64,000 bases of DNA from Bufo bufo. Lineage: Eukaryota > Chordata > Amphibia > Anura > Bufonidae. Below are positions 44,076 through 54,074 of this stretch, one piece after another (the first letter of the stretch is position 1; the number at the start of each line of letters is the position of its first letter). A model generated the notes under the pieces. That model worked only from the letters and a program-made list of their open reading frames with translations. It searched no databases and had not been told where the DNA came from. A program made the translations under genes and the position numbers. The stretch lies in contig NC_053390.1 of the NCBI RefSeq assembly GCF_905171765.1, positions 139,843,468 through 139,907,467 of the forward strand, given 5' to 3'.

Positions 44076-45343
44076 CACTGCTCAAAAAAATAAAGGGAAC
44101 ACAAAAATAACACATCCTAGATCTGAATTAATTAAATATTCTTCTGAAATACTTTGTTCTTTACATAGTTGAATGTGCTGACAACAAAATCACACAAAAA
44201 TTAAAAAATGGAAATCAAATTTTTCAACCCATGGAGGTCTGGATTTGGAGTCACACTCAAAATTCAAGTGGAAAAACACACTGCTGACACACTCCAGCCA
44301 CATGAGGTCTAGCATTGTCTTGCATTAGGAGGAACCCAGGGCCAACCGCACCAGCATATGGTCTCACAAGGGGTCTGAGGATCTCATTTCGGTACCTAAT
44401 GGCAGTCAGGCTACCTCTGGCGAGCACATGGAGGGCTGTGCGGCCCTCCAAAGAAATGCCACCCCACACCATTACTGACCCAATGCCAAACCGGTCATTC
44501 TGGAGGATGTTGCAGGCAGCAGAACGTTCTCCACGGCATCTCCAGACTCTGTCATGTCTGTCACATGTGCTCAGTGTGAACCTGCTTTCATCTGTGAAGA
44601 GCACAGGGCGCCAGTGGCGAATTTGCCAATCTTGGTGTTCTCTGGCAAATGCCAAACGCCCTGCACGGTGTTGGGCTGTAAGCCCAACCCCCACCTGTGG
44701 ACGTCGGGCCCTCATATCACCCTCATGGAGACTGTTTCTGACCGTTTGAGCAGACACATGCACATTTGTGGCCTGCTGGAGGTCATTTTGCAGGGCTCTG
44801 GCAGTGCTCCTCCTGTTCCTCCTTGCACAAAGGCGGAGGTAGCGGTCCTGCTGCTGGGTTGTTGCCCTCCTACGGCCTCCTCCACGTCTCCTGATGTACT
44901 GGCCTGTCTCCTGGTAGCGCCTCCATGCTCTGGACACTACGCTGACAGACACAGCAAACCTTCTTGCCACAGCTCGCATTGATGTGCCATCCTGGATAAG
45001 CTGCACTACCTGAGCCACTTGTGTGGGTTGTAGACTCCGTCTCATGCTACCACTAGAGTGAAAGCACCGCCAGCATTCAAAAGTGACCAAAACATCAGCC
45101 AGGAAGCATAGGAACTGAGAAGTGGTCTGTGGTCACCACCTGCAGAACCACTCCTTTATTGGGGGTGTCTTGCGAAATTGCCTATAATTTCCACCTGTTA
45201 TCTATCCCATTTGCACAACAGCATGTGAAATTGATTGTCACTCAGTGTTGCTTCCTAAGTGGACAGTTTGATTTCACAGAAGTGTGATTGACTTGGAGTT
45301 ACATTGTGTTGTTTAAGTGTTCCCTTTATTTTTTTGAGCAGTG
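44076..45343 (-). mobile_element. Tc1-like element, 1,268 bp, both ends intact
   Basis: The terminal repeats CACTGCTCAAAAAAATAAAG and CTTTATTTTTTTGAGCAGTG are perfect mirror images in the 20 bp compared. They are flanked by TA at 44,074-44,075 and 45,344-45,345. It carries one transposase frame on the minus strand. Confidence 0.93.
44257..45045 (-). pseudogene. Tc1 transposase lacking its C-terminal catalytic part
   Basis: An unbroken frame. The ORF opens at 45,090, but the start that matches the family is the Met at 45,045 ([20 protein letters not shown]). Visible are the paired helix-turn-helix domain with an AT-hook-like basic linker ([13 protein letters not shown]), the first catalytic Asp in VLFTDESRF and the second in [16 protein letters not shown]. 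Right after CQQ the text changes to CVFPLEF and stops, so the SPDLNPIEH block with the third acidic residue (D/E) is deleted. The protein could bind DNA but should not catalyse transposition. The absence of any stop or frameshift in 263 codons suggests a recent origin. Confidence 0.9.
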
Positions 45344-45657
45344 TATAAAACAAGTGACCTTGCTGGCAGTTCTGCCTCAATAGTCCACAGCAGTCTTTAG
45401 GGGGCCTGTTTCCCCAGCATGTGGCTCTCAGCACCCCAGCACGGCATAAAGCCTCAGATCTCAAAAACAGAGACATCTCTGCTGAGCCCAGCTGCCTATT
45501 TAAGGACAGCCAGGTGCTGCTAAAACCCGGACCTGCACTTAAACTCCAGTCCAGTATTTGACCTCACCTGGCTGGAAACCAGTCTAGCCGCACATGTTGG
45601 GAGGAAAACACCTGCCTTGCCAGACACAAACCCTCACTGTGTCACTATATATATATA

Positions 45658-46680
45658 CACTCACCTAAAGAATTATTAGGAACACCATACTAATATGGTG
45701 TTGGACCCCCTTTTGCCTTCAGAACTGCCTTAATTCTATGTGGCATTGATTCACAAGGTGCTGATAGTATTCTTTAGAAATGTTGGCCCATATTGATAGG
45801 ATAGCATCTTGCAGTTGATGGAGATTTGAGGGATGCACATCCAGGGCACGAAGCTCCCGTTCCACCACATCCCAAAGATGCTCTATTGGGTTGAGATCTG
45901 GTGACTGTGGGGGCCATTTTAGTACAGTGAACTCATTGTCATGTTCAAGAAACCAATTTGAAATGATTGTGCTGAAAGTAGCCATCAGAGGATGGATACA
46001 TGTTCTCATTCTGTTTACGCCAAATTCAGACTCTACCATTTGAATGTCTCAACAGAAATTGAGACTCATCAGACCAGGCAACATTTTTCCAGTCTTCAAC
46101 AGTCCAATTTTGGTGAACTCTTGCAAATTGTAGCCTCTTTTTCCTATTTGTAGTGGAGATGAGTGGTACCCGGTGGGGTCTTCTGCTGTTGTAGCCCATC
46201 CGCCTCAAGGTTGTGCGTGTTGTGGCTTCACAAATGCTTTGCTGCATACCTCGGTTGTAACGAGTGGTTATTTCAGTCAACATTGCTCTTCTATCAGCTT
46301 GAATCAGTCGGCCCATTCTCCTCTGACCTCTAGCATCCACAAGGCATTTTTGCCCACAGGACTGCCGCATACTGGATGTTTTTCCCTTTTCACACCATTC
46401 TTTGTAAACCCTAGAAATGGTTGTGTGTGAAAATCCCAGTAACTGAGCAGATTGTGAAATACTCAGACCGGTCCGTCTGGCACCTACATCCATACCACGC
46501 TCAAAATTGCTTAAATCACCTTTCTTTCCCATTCTGACATTCAGTTTGGAGTTCAGGAGATTATCTTGACCAGGACCACACCCCTAAATGCATTGAAGCA
46601 ACTGCCATGTGATTGGTTGACTAGATAATTGCATTAATGAGAAATAGAACAGGTGTTCCTAATAATTCTTTAGGTGAGTG
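45658..46680 (-). mobile_element. Second Tc1-like element, 1,023 bp, both ends intact
   Basis: Ends CACTCACCTAAAGAATTATT and AATAATTCTTTAGGTGAGTG are exact inverted copies, flanked by TA (45,656-45,657 and 46,681-46,682) within TATATATA. It carries a two-part transposase remnant on the minus strand. Confidence 0.93.
45719..46532 (-). pseudogene. Tc1 transposase with central deletion
   Basis: The N-terminal frame (46,026-46,532) starts MGKKGDLSNFERGM. It holds the helix-turn-helix pair and the first catalytic Asp in VAWSDESQFLLRHSNGR. The C-terminal frame (45,719-46,039) resumes with IISNWFLEHDNEFTVLKW and contains SPDLNPIEHLWDVVERE with the third catalytic residue. The segment between them, which should include the QDNAPCH-type second Asp, is missing. 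The element is therefore an internally deleted, dead copy with intact ends that could still be mobilised in trans. Confidence 0.9.
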
Positions 46681-46692
46681 TATATATAATAG

Positions 46693-46693
46693 C

Positions 46694-46765
<72 letters not shown>

Positions 46766-46768
46766 GAG
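46693..46768 (+). repeat. (GATA)n microsatellite
   Basis: About 18 nearly perfect TAGA units next to the TA tract that hosts the two Tc1 elements. Confidence 0.97.
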
Positions 46769-47880
46769 TTATGGGTCTGGGAGTGTGGACCCACTGTGCC
46801 AATTAACTGGTTTGGTTTTGGGCTAAACCCTAAGGGCATTATTCCGGCCCTCATCAACAAATAGAATTACAAATGGAAGTAGATAGGCACTCTAACATCT
46901 GGAATCACTGTGAAACGAACTCAAGTTTATTTAAAGACAACTGTAAAATACATATAGGTCGACATGCAATGGATGTATTCAATGTTAAATAGCGCCGTAC
47001 CGAGTAGTACGTGGAATACTGTACAACAAATAGGATATCATAGCACTGAATACATTACCTCAAATATCAATAATTAAAAAACAATATCATGTATAACTCC
47101 TAAAAATATGTATAGTGGCTATAAAGCATCAGTATTATAAATTAATTGTTGAAATGTCAATGGATGGAGACAATCTAAATGCCTATAGTCCTTACATAGC
47201 AAATAAAAAATATACAAAATATATAAACATTCAAAACAATGATCCCACAATCCAATTCCTGAAGAGAATGGTGATATTTATATTTCCTTTAAATAGCGAC
47301 AGTACGGTACTTGGTCTCATATATCTCCGTTGTGGATATATTTAGCACTGCAAATAATAATAGATTTGTCCTAATATGTTATTATGCAGTGGCGATCTTA
47401 TATGAAAGTATATCGTTATGGGGTGGTTGCTTTATGTCCAATTTAACCACTGTCCGTATATGGAGGCCCACAGTAATATTTCAATTAGGGAACAGTCCTT
47501 CACTTATTGTATAATAGTTGCGATCAGGTATTTATGCAAGCCTACAGTGGCGTCCCACGTGGCACATATGTACTGATCGCCGTTACCTGTCCCGGTGTTT
47601 TCGCGGTCTGATAACGCCTGTGCAGGTCTAACTCCCCTTCAGCGTCTCACGCGGCTAAGAAATCTCGGCATCCCACATGCTCTGTGTCAGTCTATTTGGT
47701 AGGAGTATAGATCTCTGCGGGCAGGATTTGGGGTTATAAGTTATGGAAGCGCTTCCACACAAATTCATCTGCATTTTGCGAATCGGCATAAGGTATACGA
47801 GTGTTTAAATCAACAGACAAGTTTCGGAGTATGGCTTTACTCCTTCATCAGTGGTTGAAGCGGTCATTAGCATGCAGGAG
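46769..47880 (-). mobile_element. Penelope-like terminal sequence with hammerhead ribozyme (tentative)
   Basis: Non-coding. Around 46,859-46,925 (minus strand) the text carries AAATAAACTTGAGTTCG-like motifs, and at 47,821-47,851 a hammerhead core. Hammerhead motifs of this minimal type are known from the terminal repeats of Penelope-like elements, and the segment at 9.6-10.4 kb has the same plan. No reverse transcriptase or GIY-YIG endonuclease is present, so the assignment is an inference. Confidence 0.45.
47821..47851 (-). ncRNA. Hammerhead ribozyme core motif
   Basis: On the minus strand: CTGATGA, then a six-pair stem II (GGAGTA with loop AAGCCA and TACTCC), then GAAAC. All conserved core bases on both sides of stem II are present. 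Stem III and the cleavage triplet are not obvious (ACTTGTC follows), as in minimal hammerheads with very short stem III that work mainly as dimers. Confidence 0.7.
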
Positions 47881-48060
47881 GCACATTAAGATGAGAACAG
47901 CACTGCACTGGCTGTCCTCACCTTCCCTAGTCTTCTTCTGACCCCATTCTGTGTCCTGACACCTACAGTGTCAGGATGTAGTGCACATAGATGCTAACTA
48001 TGACCTGACGCTGTGCAGGTCACAGTACAGCACAGCGAGAAGAAGAAGACCAGGCAGGGT
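47881..48060. other. Non-coding, nothing recognised
   Basis: Short spacer before the minisatellite. Confidence 0.4.
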
Positions 48061-48064
48061 AAGT

Positions 48065-48505
48065 GAATCTGAACATCTGATCTGAGGTCTGATTGGATGA
48101 TGGGGGTCTGATAGGGGCTGATCTGAGGCTAATGGAGGGTGGGGGGTCTGATAGGGGTCTGATCTGAGGCTGGGGAGGGTCTGATGGGGGTCTGATCTAA
48201 GGTTGGCAAGGGTCTGATGAGTGTCTGATCTGAGGTTGGGGTCTGATCTGAGGCTGGGGGTCCCATGGGGGTCTGATCTGAGGCTTTGGCGACTGATCTG
48301 AGGCTGGGGGTTCTGATCTGAGGCTGGGGGGTCTGATGGGCATCTGATCTGAGGCTGGAAGGTCTGATGGGGGTTTGAGCTGAGGCTATGTAAAGTCTGA
48401 TGGGGGTCAGATCTGAGGCTGGGAGGTCTGATGGGAGTCTGATCTGAGGCTGATGTAAGCTGGAAGGTCTGATGGAGGTGGGGGTGAAGATCTGAGGCTG
48501 AGAAA
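48065..48505 (+). repeat. GGTCTGATCTGAGGCTG minisatellite
   Basis: Variable arrangement of two short modules, GGTCTGATGGG and GTCTGATCTGAGGCTGG, repeated about 15 times. It produces long minus-strand open frames of repeated DPHQTLxSLRS-type text that are not genes. Confidence 0.93.
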
Positions 48506-48930
48506 GGGACAAAGACAGGGACAGTGGCAGGCAGAGTGAAAACTGGATGAACCCCTCTCTGGACCCCCCTGGGTTTAGCTTGGTTGCCATTAATGCCAAA
48601 TAAAGAACTGAATACATAACATTCTGAACATAAAATTAGACTGCTATGTGTGGACAAAATTGCACCTATACTATATGTAACATATAGTGCAGGCACCATT
48701 TTGTGCTGCAAAAATACAGCACTCTAGATTTTTTTTTAATTGAACCGCAATTTATGTAACTTACTAAGTAAATTACAGTATATGTTACACCAAATATAGC
48801 AGTCAAAGTTGAGAATTTGTTACAAATATGTGTTAAGAACGATGTTACAAATATCCAAATGGCGCTCGTCAGCAAAAAGGTTCCCCACCCCTGGTCTAGG
48901 CAGACAGGCTGGGAAAACTTAAACACAAAC
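48506..48930. other. Non-coding; hAT-type end fragment
   Basis: 48,862-48,900 (AAAAGGTTCCCCACCCCTGG) resembles the terminal repeat of a common vertebrate hAT MITE. The remainder is AT-rich. CAAAC at 48,926-48,930 is the target duplication of the following LTR. Confidence 0.4.
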
Positions 48931-49574
48931 TGTAATGACCGGCGTCACGCAAAGGGAGGGAAATGGGAAGGCCCTGTCCAAGGGAGAGGGAAAGATGGTG
49001 ACCCCTGACTCACCTTGCGGCTGGCACCTGACTGCCCTGACGTCCCTAGACGGGTTCCTCACCCGTACGCCGATCACGTGCCTAAACCCTGGCTTTCCCT
49101 AAGATGAGCCCCATGTAGTGAACGGGGCGGTGGAATCACTAGTCCGCACCACTGACACTAAGAGGAAAACACCAAGGAGAGGACAGACAATACAGACAAA
49201 CATATAATCCCAGGTGGGCGACAACAGCAGGGCCCAACAGGGATCCGGAGGGTAACGTTCTGGAACAACAACCAGGGAACACAGTTACACAGCTCCAGTG
49301 GGTCAGTATAGAAGTCCAGGCAGGAAGCTCTATATCTGGCAACCAGAGAAGTGGGAGATGGGAATATAAGGAGGTTGGGAGTGCTGGACAAGAAACAGCT
49401 GAGGAGAAGGAGCTACGGATCCCTGAGTGAGCCAAAAAGGGTTGCAAGGCAAACCCATAAAGCTACCATAAAGAAACAGCACAATCTTTCTACATATAGC
49501 GCGCAGCCACCCGCTGCGACTTCCTGACCCCGGGTATAACGGAGTCAGGCGTGGCTCTTGACACCCTCGTGACA
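48931..49574. mobile_element. Solo LTR, 644 bp, TSD CAAAC
   Basis: TGTAATGACCGGCGTCACGC to CACCCTCGTGACA has TG...CA ends and is flanked by CAAAC at 48,926-48,930 and 49,575-49,579. Orientation is uncertain. The minus sense (TGTCACGAGGGTGTC start) seems more likely because of similarity in design to the LTR at 59,187. Confidence 0.88.
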
Positions 49575-49812
49575 CAAACAGAACTAAACTAGACTAGAGA
49601 GTGCAATAGTACACAGTCAGGGCAGGAACAGGCATAGAACACATCAGGAACACAGCATAACACAATATATTTGCTGGTCAACAGGGAAACTAAAGTTCAG
49701 GCGCCCTTTGCCTGGAGAGGGTGCCTTAAACACCCAGGGTCCTCCAGTCACTGGCTGGGGAAGTATTGGGTTGGAGCACAAGGCAGCAGCATGGAGAGTA
49801 ACGTGTCATAAA
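49575..49812. other. Spacer and left target duplication of the large hAT
   Basis: No feature is recognised apart from GTCATAAA at 49,805-49,812. Confidence 0.4.
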
Positions 49813-50204
49813 AAGAGATGGCCATGAGGTTCGCCCGGCGGTCATTTCGCAGCGAACTTTGCTCGTTCGCAATTTGCCGAACATGCGAACATATGGCAAT
49901 ATTTGCACACGCCATATTTTTTTGCATTGTGCCGAACTTTGACCCATGACACATCCATCAGGTGGGACAGGACAGCCAATTGAGACGTTTCCGCACATGG
50001 ACACACCCCCTACCCTATAAATAAACTCGATATGGCCACCATTTTGCATTCAGTCTTTTGCCAGTGTAGGGAGAGGTGCTGTGTGGAGCAGGGACAGACT
50101 GTTAGAGACACCAAACGCTAGCTAATAGGGCCATAAAAGTCCTTTTATATATGGTATAGGTGTGCTATCGATAGGTGTGACATACTGAGGGGTGTAATAT
50201 ACTT

Positions 50205-51240
50205 ATAATATACTTTCTAACATAGAAAGTATATTATAGTGCATTTGTATTGTGCAGCATTTGTGTGCGGCTCTGCTGCGATACTGTAGCTATACAGAGG
50301 GACAAACGCTATTGGAACAACTAATTGCAACTGGTCTGCTATAACAGTTGCCCCCAAAAAAATCTGATTGAGGCAGAGATGTGATAAACCTATAATATAA
50401 TTTCTATATAGTGCATTTGTATTGTGCAGCATTTGTGTGCGGTTCTGCTGACATACCGTAGCTATACAGAGGGACAGACAACATTGGAAGAAATAATTGC
50501 AACTGGTGCGATTTCCCAGTTGCCCCTCAAAAAATCTGATTGAGGCAGGGGGGTGCGATATACCTATAATATAATTTCTATATAGTGCATTTGTATAGTG
50601 CAGCATTTGTGTGTGGTTCTGCTGAGATACCGTACCTATACAGAGGGACAAACGACATTGGAACAACTAATTGCAAATGGTGTGATATAACAGTTGCCCC
50701 CCAAAAAATCTGATTGAGGCAGGGATGTGATATACCTAGAATATACTTTCTATATAGTGCCTTTGTATAGTGCAGCATTTGTGTGCGGTTCTGCTGAGAT
50801 ACCGTACCTATACAGAGGGACAAACGACATTGGAACAACTAATTGCAAATGGTGTGATATAACAGTAGCCCCCCCAAAAAATCTGATTGAGGCAGGGATG
50901 TGATATACCTAGAATATAATGCCTATACAGTATAGTGCATTTGTATAGTGCAGCATTTGTGTGCGGTTCTGCTGAGATACCGTAGCTATACAGAGGGATA
51001 GACGTCATTGGAACAACTAATTGCAACTGGTGTGATAAACCAGTTGCCCCCCAAAAAATCTGATTGAGGCAGGAGTGCGATATACCTATAATATAATTTC
51101 TATATAGTGTATTTGTATTGTGCAGCATTTGTGTGTGGTTCTGCTGAGATACCGCAGCTATACAGAGGGACAAACGACATTGGAACAACTAATTGCAACT
51201 GGTGTGATATACCAGTTGCCCCCCCCCAAAAAAAAAATTA
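50205..51240 (+). repeat. About 173-bp tandem array upstream of the hAT transposase
   Basis: Copies of GTGCAGCATTTGTGTGCGGT with GAGGGACAAACGACATTGGA are spaced 172, 174, 172, 178 and 172 bp apart (marker positions 50,301, 50,473, 50,647, 50,819, 50,997 and 51,169). There are six copies, diverged by roughly 10 percent by eye. The array ends about 75 bp before the transposase start codon. Confidence 0.93.
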
Positions 51241-51316
51241 TAAAGGGGTTGCATATACCTGCTTCCACATATACTGCTCTTCTATATGGACTTTGTCACA
51301 GGGTCATTTTGAAAAA

Positions 51317-53115
51317 ATGACAGGCAGAGGAAGAGGCAGGCCATTCCGCAGGGGTGGAAGAGGTCGTACAGGTGCACCAGGCCGGAGCCTAAGTGGGAAG
51401 TTGGAGAAGGTGCGTGTGATTACATCAAAGGATGCACCAGAGTTGGTTGAGAGGCTCACTTAGCCTTTCGCTTCTGCAAACTCCTCAGCCTATGTATCTG
51501 CACACTACTCACTCTCTGCTGTGTGCACCCCAAAAACACCACCACCACCACCATAGCCCCTCCACTCGAGTCAGATGAATTATTTACCCATCAATTCCCA
51601 GACCTTACAGATGCACAGCAATTCTTGGCATCAGATGAGGAGGAGGAGGTAGCAACGGCCGCCACCCAGAGGTCTGACAACAGTACCCAGATCAGCCCAA
51701 GGAGGGTGGTCCCTGCTGTTGCTGCCTACTCCGAGATCTCTAATGTCAGTGCTGGTGAAGGTGACAATGATGATGACGTGTCGATGGACGTCAAGTGGGT
51801 GCCCACAAGAGAGGAAAAGGAGGGGAGTTCAGAGGGAGAGATGGAGCAGCAGATAGGGAGGAGAAGCAGGCAGAACTCACAGTGCACAGGAGACAAAAAG
51901 CAGACGGGAAATGTATCTGGAACGAGCCATCCACCATGCACAGTCACATCTTGCGCTCCCAGGACATCGGCACATGACTCCACAGTGCGGGCATTTTTTA
52001 AACTTGTCAGCTGCTTATAATAGTGTTGCCAACTGCAGTCTGTGCTGTCAATGCATAAGTCGCGTTAAGCCCAACACTCACCTAGGGACAACCGCCTTAA
52101 GAAGGCACCTGGCCTCCAATCACCGAGCCCAGTGGGAGCTATGCCGTCAGAACCCACAAAGCCAGACTCCTGGTGCTCAATGCCCTGCCTCTTCTCCTTC
52201 TCCTCTTTCCTCCCATTTGTCCTCCACTCCACCTACCACCGTGCCGTTGTCGCATTCATCTGGCATAAGGCAGGCTTCCGTGGCCCAAATATTCGAGCGT
52301 AAAAAAATGATGACGCCGGATAATCCTTTTGCCCAACGGCTGACCGCTGGCTTTTCAGAATTACTAGCCCGCCAATTACTGCCATATAACGTGGTGGACT
52401 CGGAGGCCTTTAGAAAATTTTTGGCCATTGGCACACCACAATGGAAGGTCCCCGGAAGAAAATATTTCTCCCAGAAGTGCATCCCAGAGCTTTATGGCCA
52501 CGTTCAGCAGCAAGTGAATGCATCTATGGCACACAGTGTCGGTGCCAAGATACATCTGACCACAGACACGTGGTCTAACAAACACAGACAGGGAAGGTAC
52601 TTAACTTTTACTGCCCACTGTGTGAGCCTTCTGACGGCCGTCATGCATGTAACCCGTGGCACCCGTGTGGATTTGGTGTTACCGCCACGGATTGCATGCA
52701 GGCCTGCCTCTTCTTCTCCTCCTCTTACTCCGTCCTCCGTCTCCTCCTCGGCTGACTCCTCCTTTTCCACTGCTACCGCCTCTTCCGCTGCACCCCCAGG
52801 TCCCCAGAACCTATTCGACGTGCCAGGTGAGTCGTTGCCATGCTGTGCTGCGGCTGTTGTGCCTGGAAGCCAAGAGCCACACTGGTGCTGCACCGCTTTT
52901 AGCTCTGCTACTTAGTCGTGCAGCGATTCGTTGCCAAATACTCCGGGGTCCAGGGCATCTTGCGGCAGACCAGGAAAATGTCTGCCCATTTTAGAAGATC
53001 TTTAATGGCCATGGCTTGCCTTGCTAACATTCAGCAGCGACACCACTTGCCCGTCAGATGTCTGATTTGTGACTACCCGACGCTCTAGAACTTCACCTTC
53101 TATATGCAGCTAGCC
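51317..53115 (+). pseudogene. hAT transposase, N-terminal and catalytic part (first block)
   Basis: Starts MTGRGRGRPFRRGGRGRTGA, a basic Gly-Arg N-terminus like the copy at 11,868. The frame ends at 51,463 and continues in 51,523-52,020 (acidic spacer) and 51,911-52,915. The last frame holds a BED-type finger (CSLCCQCISR ... TTALRRHLASNH), the QIFERK-type linker, HVQQQVNASMAHSVGAKIHL and the first catalytic Asp in HLTTDTWSNKHRQGRYLTF. The second-Asp region is degraded. LICDYPTLENFTFYMQLA, near 53,065-53,115, is the RWNSTxYML region with the key residues lost. It then breaks off at the first insertion. Several frameshifts and stops make it inactive. Confidence 0.87.
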
Positions 53116-54045
53116 AGAACCGCAGGGGCAACACGTGAGGTGCACGGTGGGCTGATGAGGGGCCAAAAAATAACACAGTTTATCGGTTTACTCACGGTTA
53201 GCAGAAAGCCTCCCTAGGCTGGCAGCACATTGTTGAGGAAGACAGCACAAAATCCTCAGGGGCACGCTCTGCGGTAGGGAAGCACCAGCCTAGATGGAGG
53301 TTGAGGTGCCCTTGATGGCAGTGGTGTTTAGGGTGCTTGTGGCAGCTGGGTCCCTTGGTGGTATTTGTCGTGACGCCAGTACTGTTAATGGTGGTACAAC
53401 CAATGGTAAGAATGAAGTAGACAGTGGTAGGATGCAACTCACAACTTTTACTGATGTTGGTTCCAGTTGCTGCATATACATCCAGACAGAAAACAGTCTT
53501 TTGCAATTTAGAGGAATTCTGTTGATCCACTGTTAATAGGTTTGGCTGGGTTTAGCTTAGCTTGAAGGATCTGTATCAGAAGTTCTGGTAGGTAACTTTG
53601 CTTCAGGTCCCTAGTAAATCAGAGTTATTTGGTGATGTTGCCTGTGGCTATAGTATCCTTCACCTGGATTCCCAAAGGTCTTGGATGCCTGGATAGTGGC
53701 TTTTATCCTTTGGTTTTTAGTCCTTCTTTTCTTTTGTCCCTTCCTGGACTAGACTTTTATCTGAGCAGAAGTGCTAGATCTGCACTCTCTCTAACTCAAC
53801 AACAGACTGACTACTAATCAACAACCACTGATCTGTCTCACTAGGCCTGACCTAGGTATTTATATGACCTAAGTACTATCCCCATCTAGTGGTGGGATGT
53901 ATAAATTACACCAGACCAGCCTATGAACAGGGATACAACAGGTGTTGCAATACAAAATGACATGCAATATGATTATGCAGTTTCACAGTAAATTTTGCAG
54001 TTCCCACGTGTCCTGAGTGCTTGATAGGCTTTTCCAGCAGAAATG
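53116..54045. mobile_element. Insertion of unknown family in the hAT transposase
   Basis: About 920 bp interrupt the transposase between its YML block and the NDYLY block. The ends near GGGGCAACACGTGAGGTGC and TTCCCACGTGTCCTGA are weakly inverted. No coding frame is convincing; the open frames (60-110 codons) match nothing I know. A target duplication was not found. Confidence 0.5.
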
Positions 54046-54074
54046 TGCCGTTAACGACTACCTGTACTCTGCGG

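Larger units (their letters stand above)
43911..45645 (-). mobile_element. Solo LTR of a second family, split by a Tc1 element
   Basis: On the minus strand it starts TGACACAGTGAGGGTTTGTG and ends GAGCGAAACCCCACA. Without the Tc1 insertion (44,076-45,343 plus one TA) it is about 465 bp. AATAAACACTGATG on the minus strand is its polyadenylation signal. TATATATA flanks both sides. Confidence 0.82.

Noticed and set aside
48129..48711. Minus-strand frames of 162 and 237 codons
   Set aside because: They translate the GGTCTGATCTGAGGCTG minisatellite; the repeated DPHQTLxSL text has no protein character.
50217..51188. Four minus-strand frames starting MFQCRLSLCI
   Set aside because: Each is one unit of the 173-bp array read backwards.
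53198..53530. Small frames inside the 53.1-54.0 kb insertion
   Set aside because: No domain, no codon structure, and overlapping frames on both strands.
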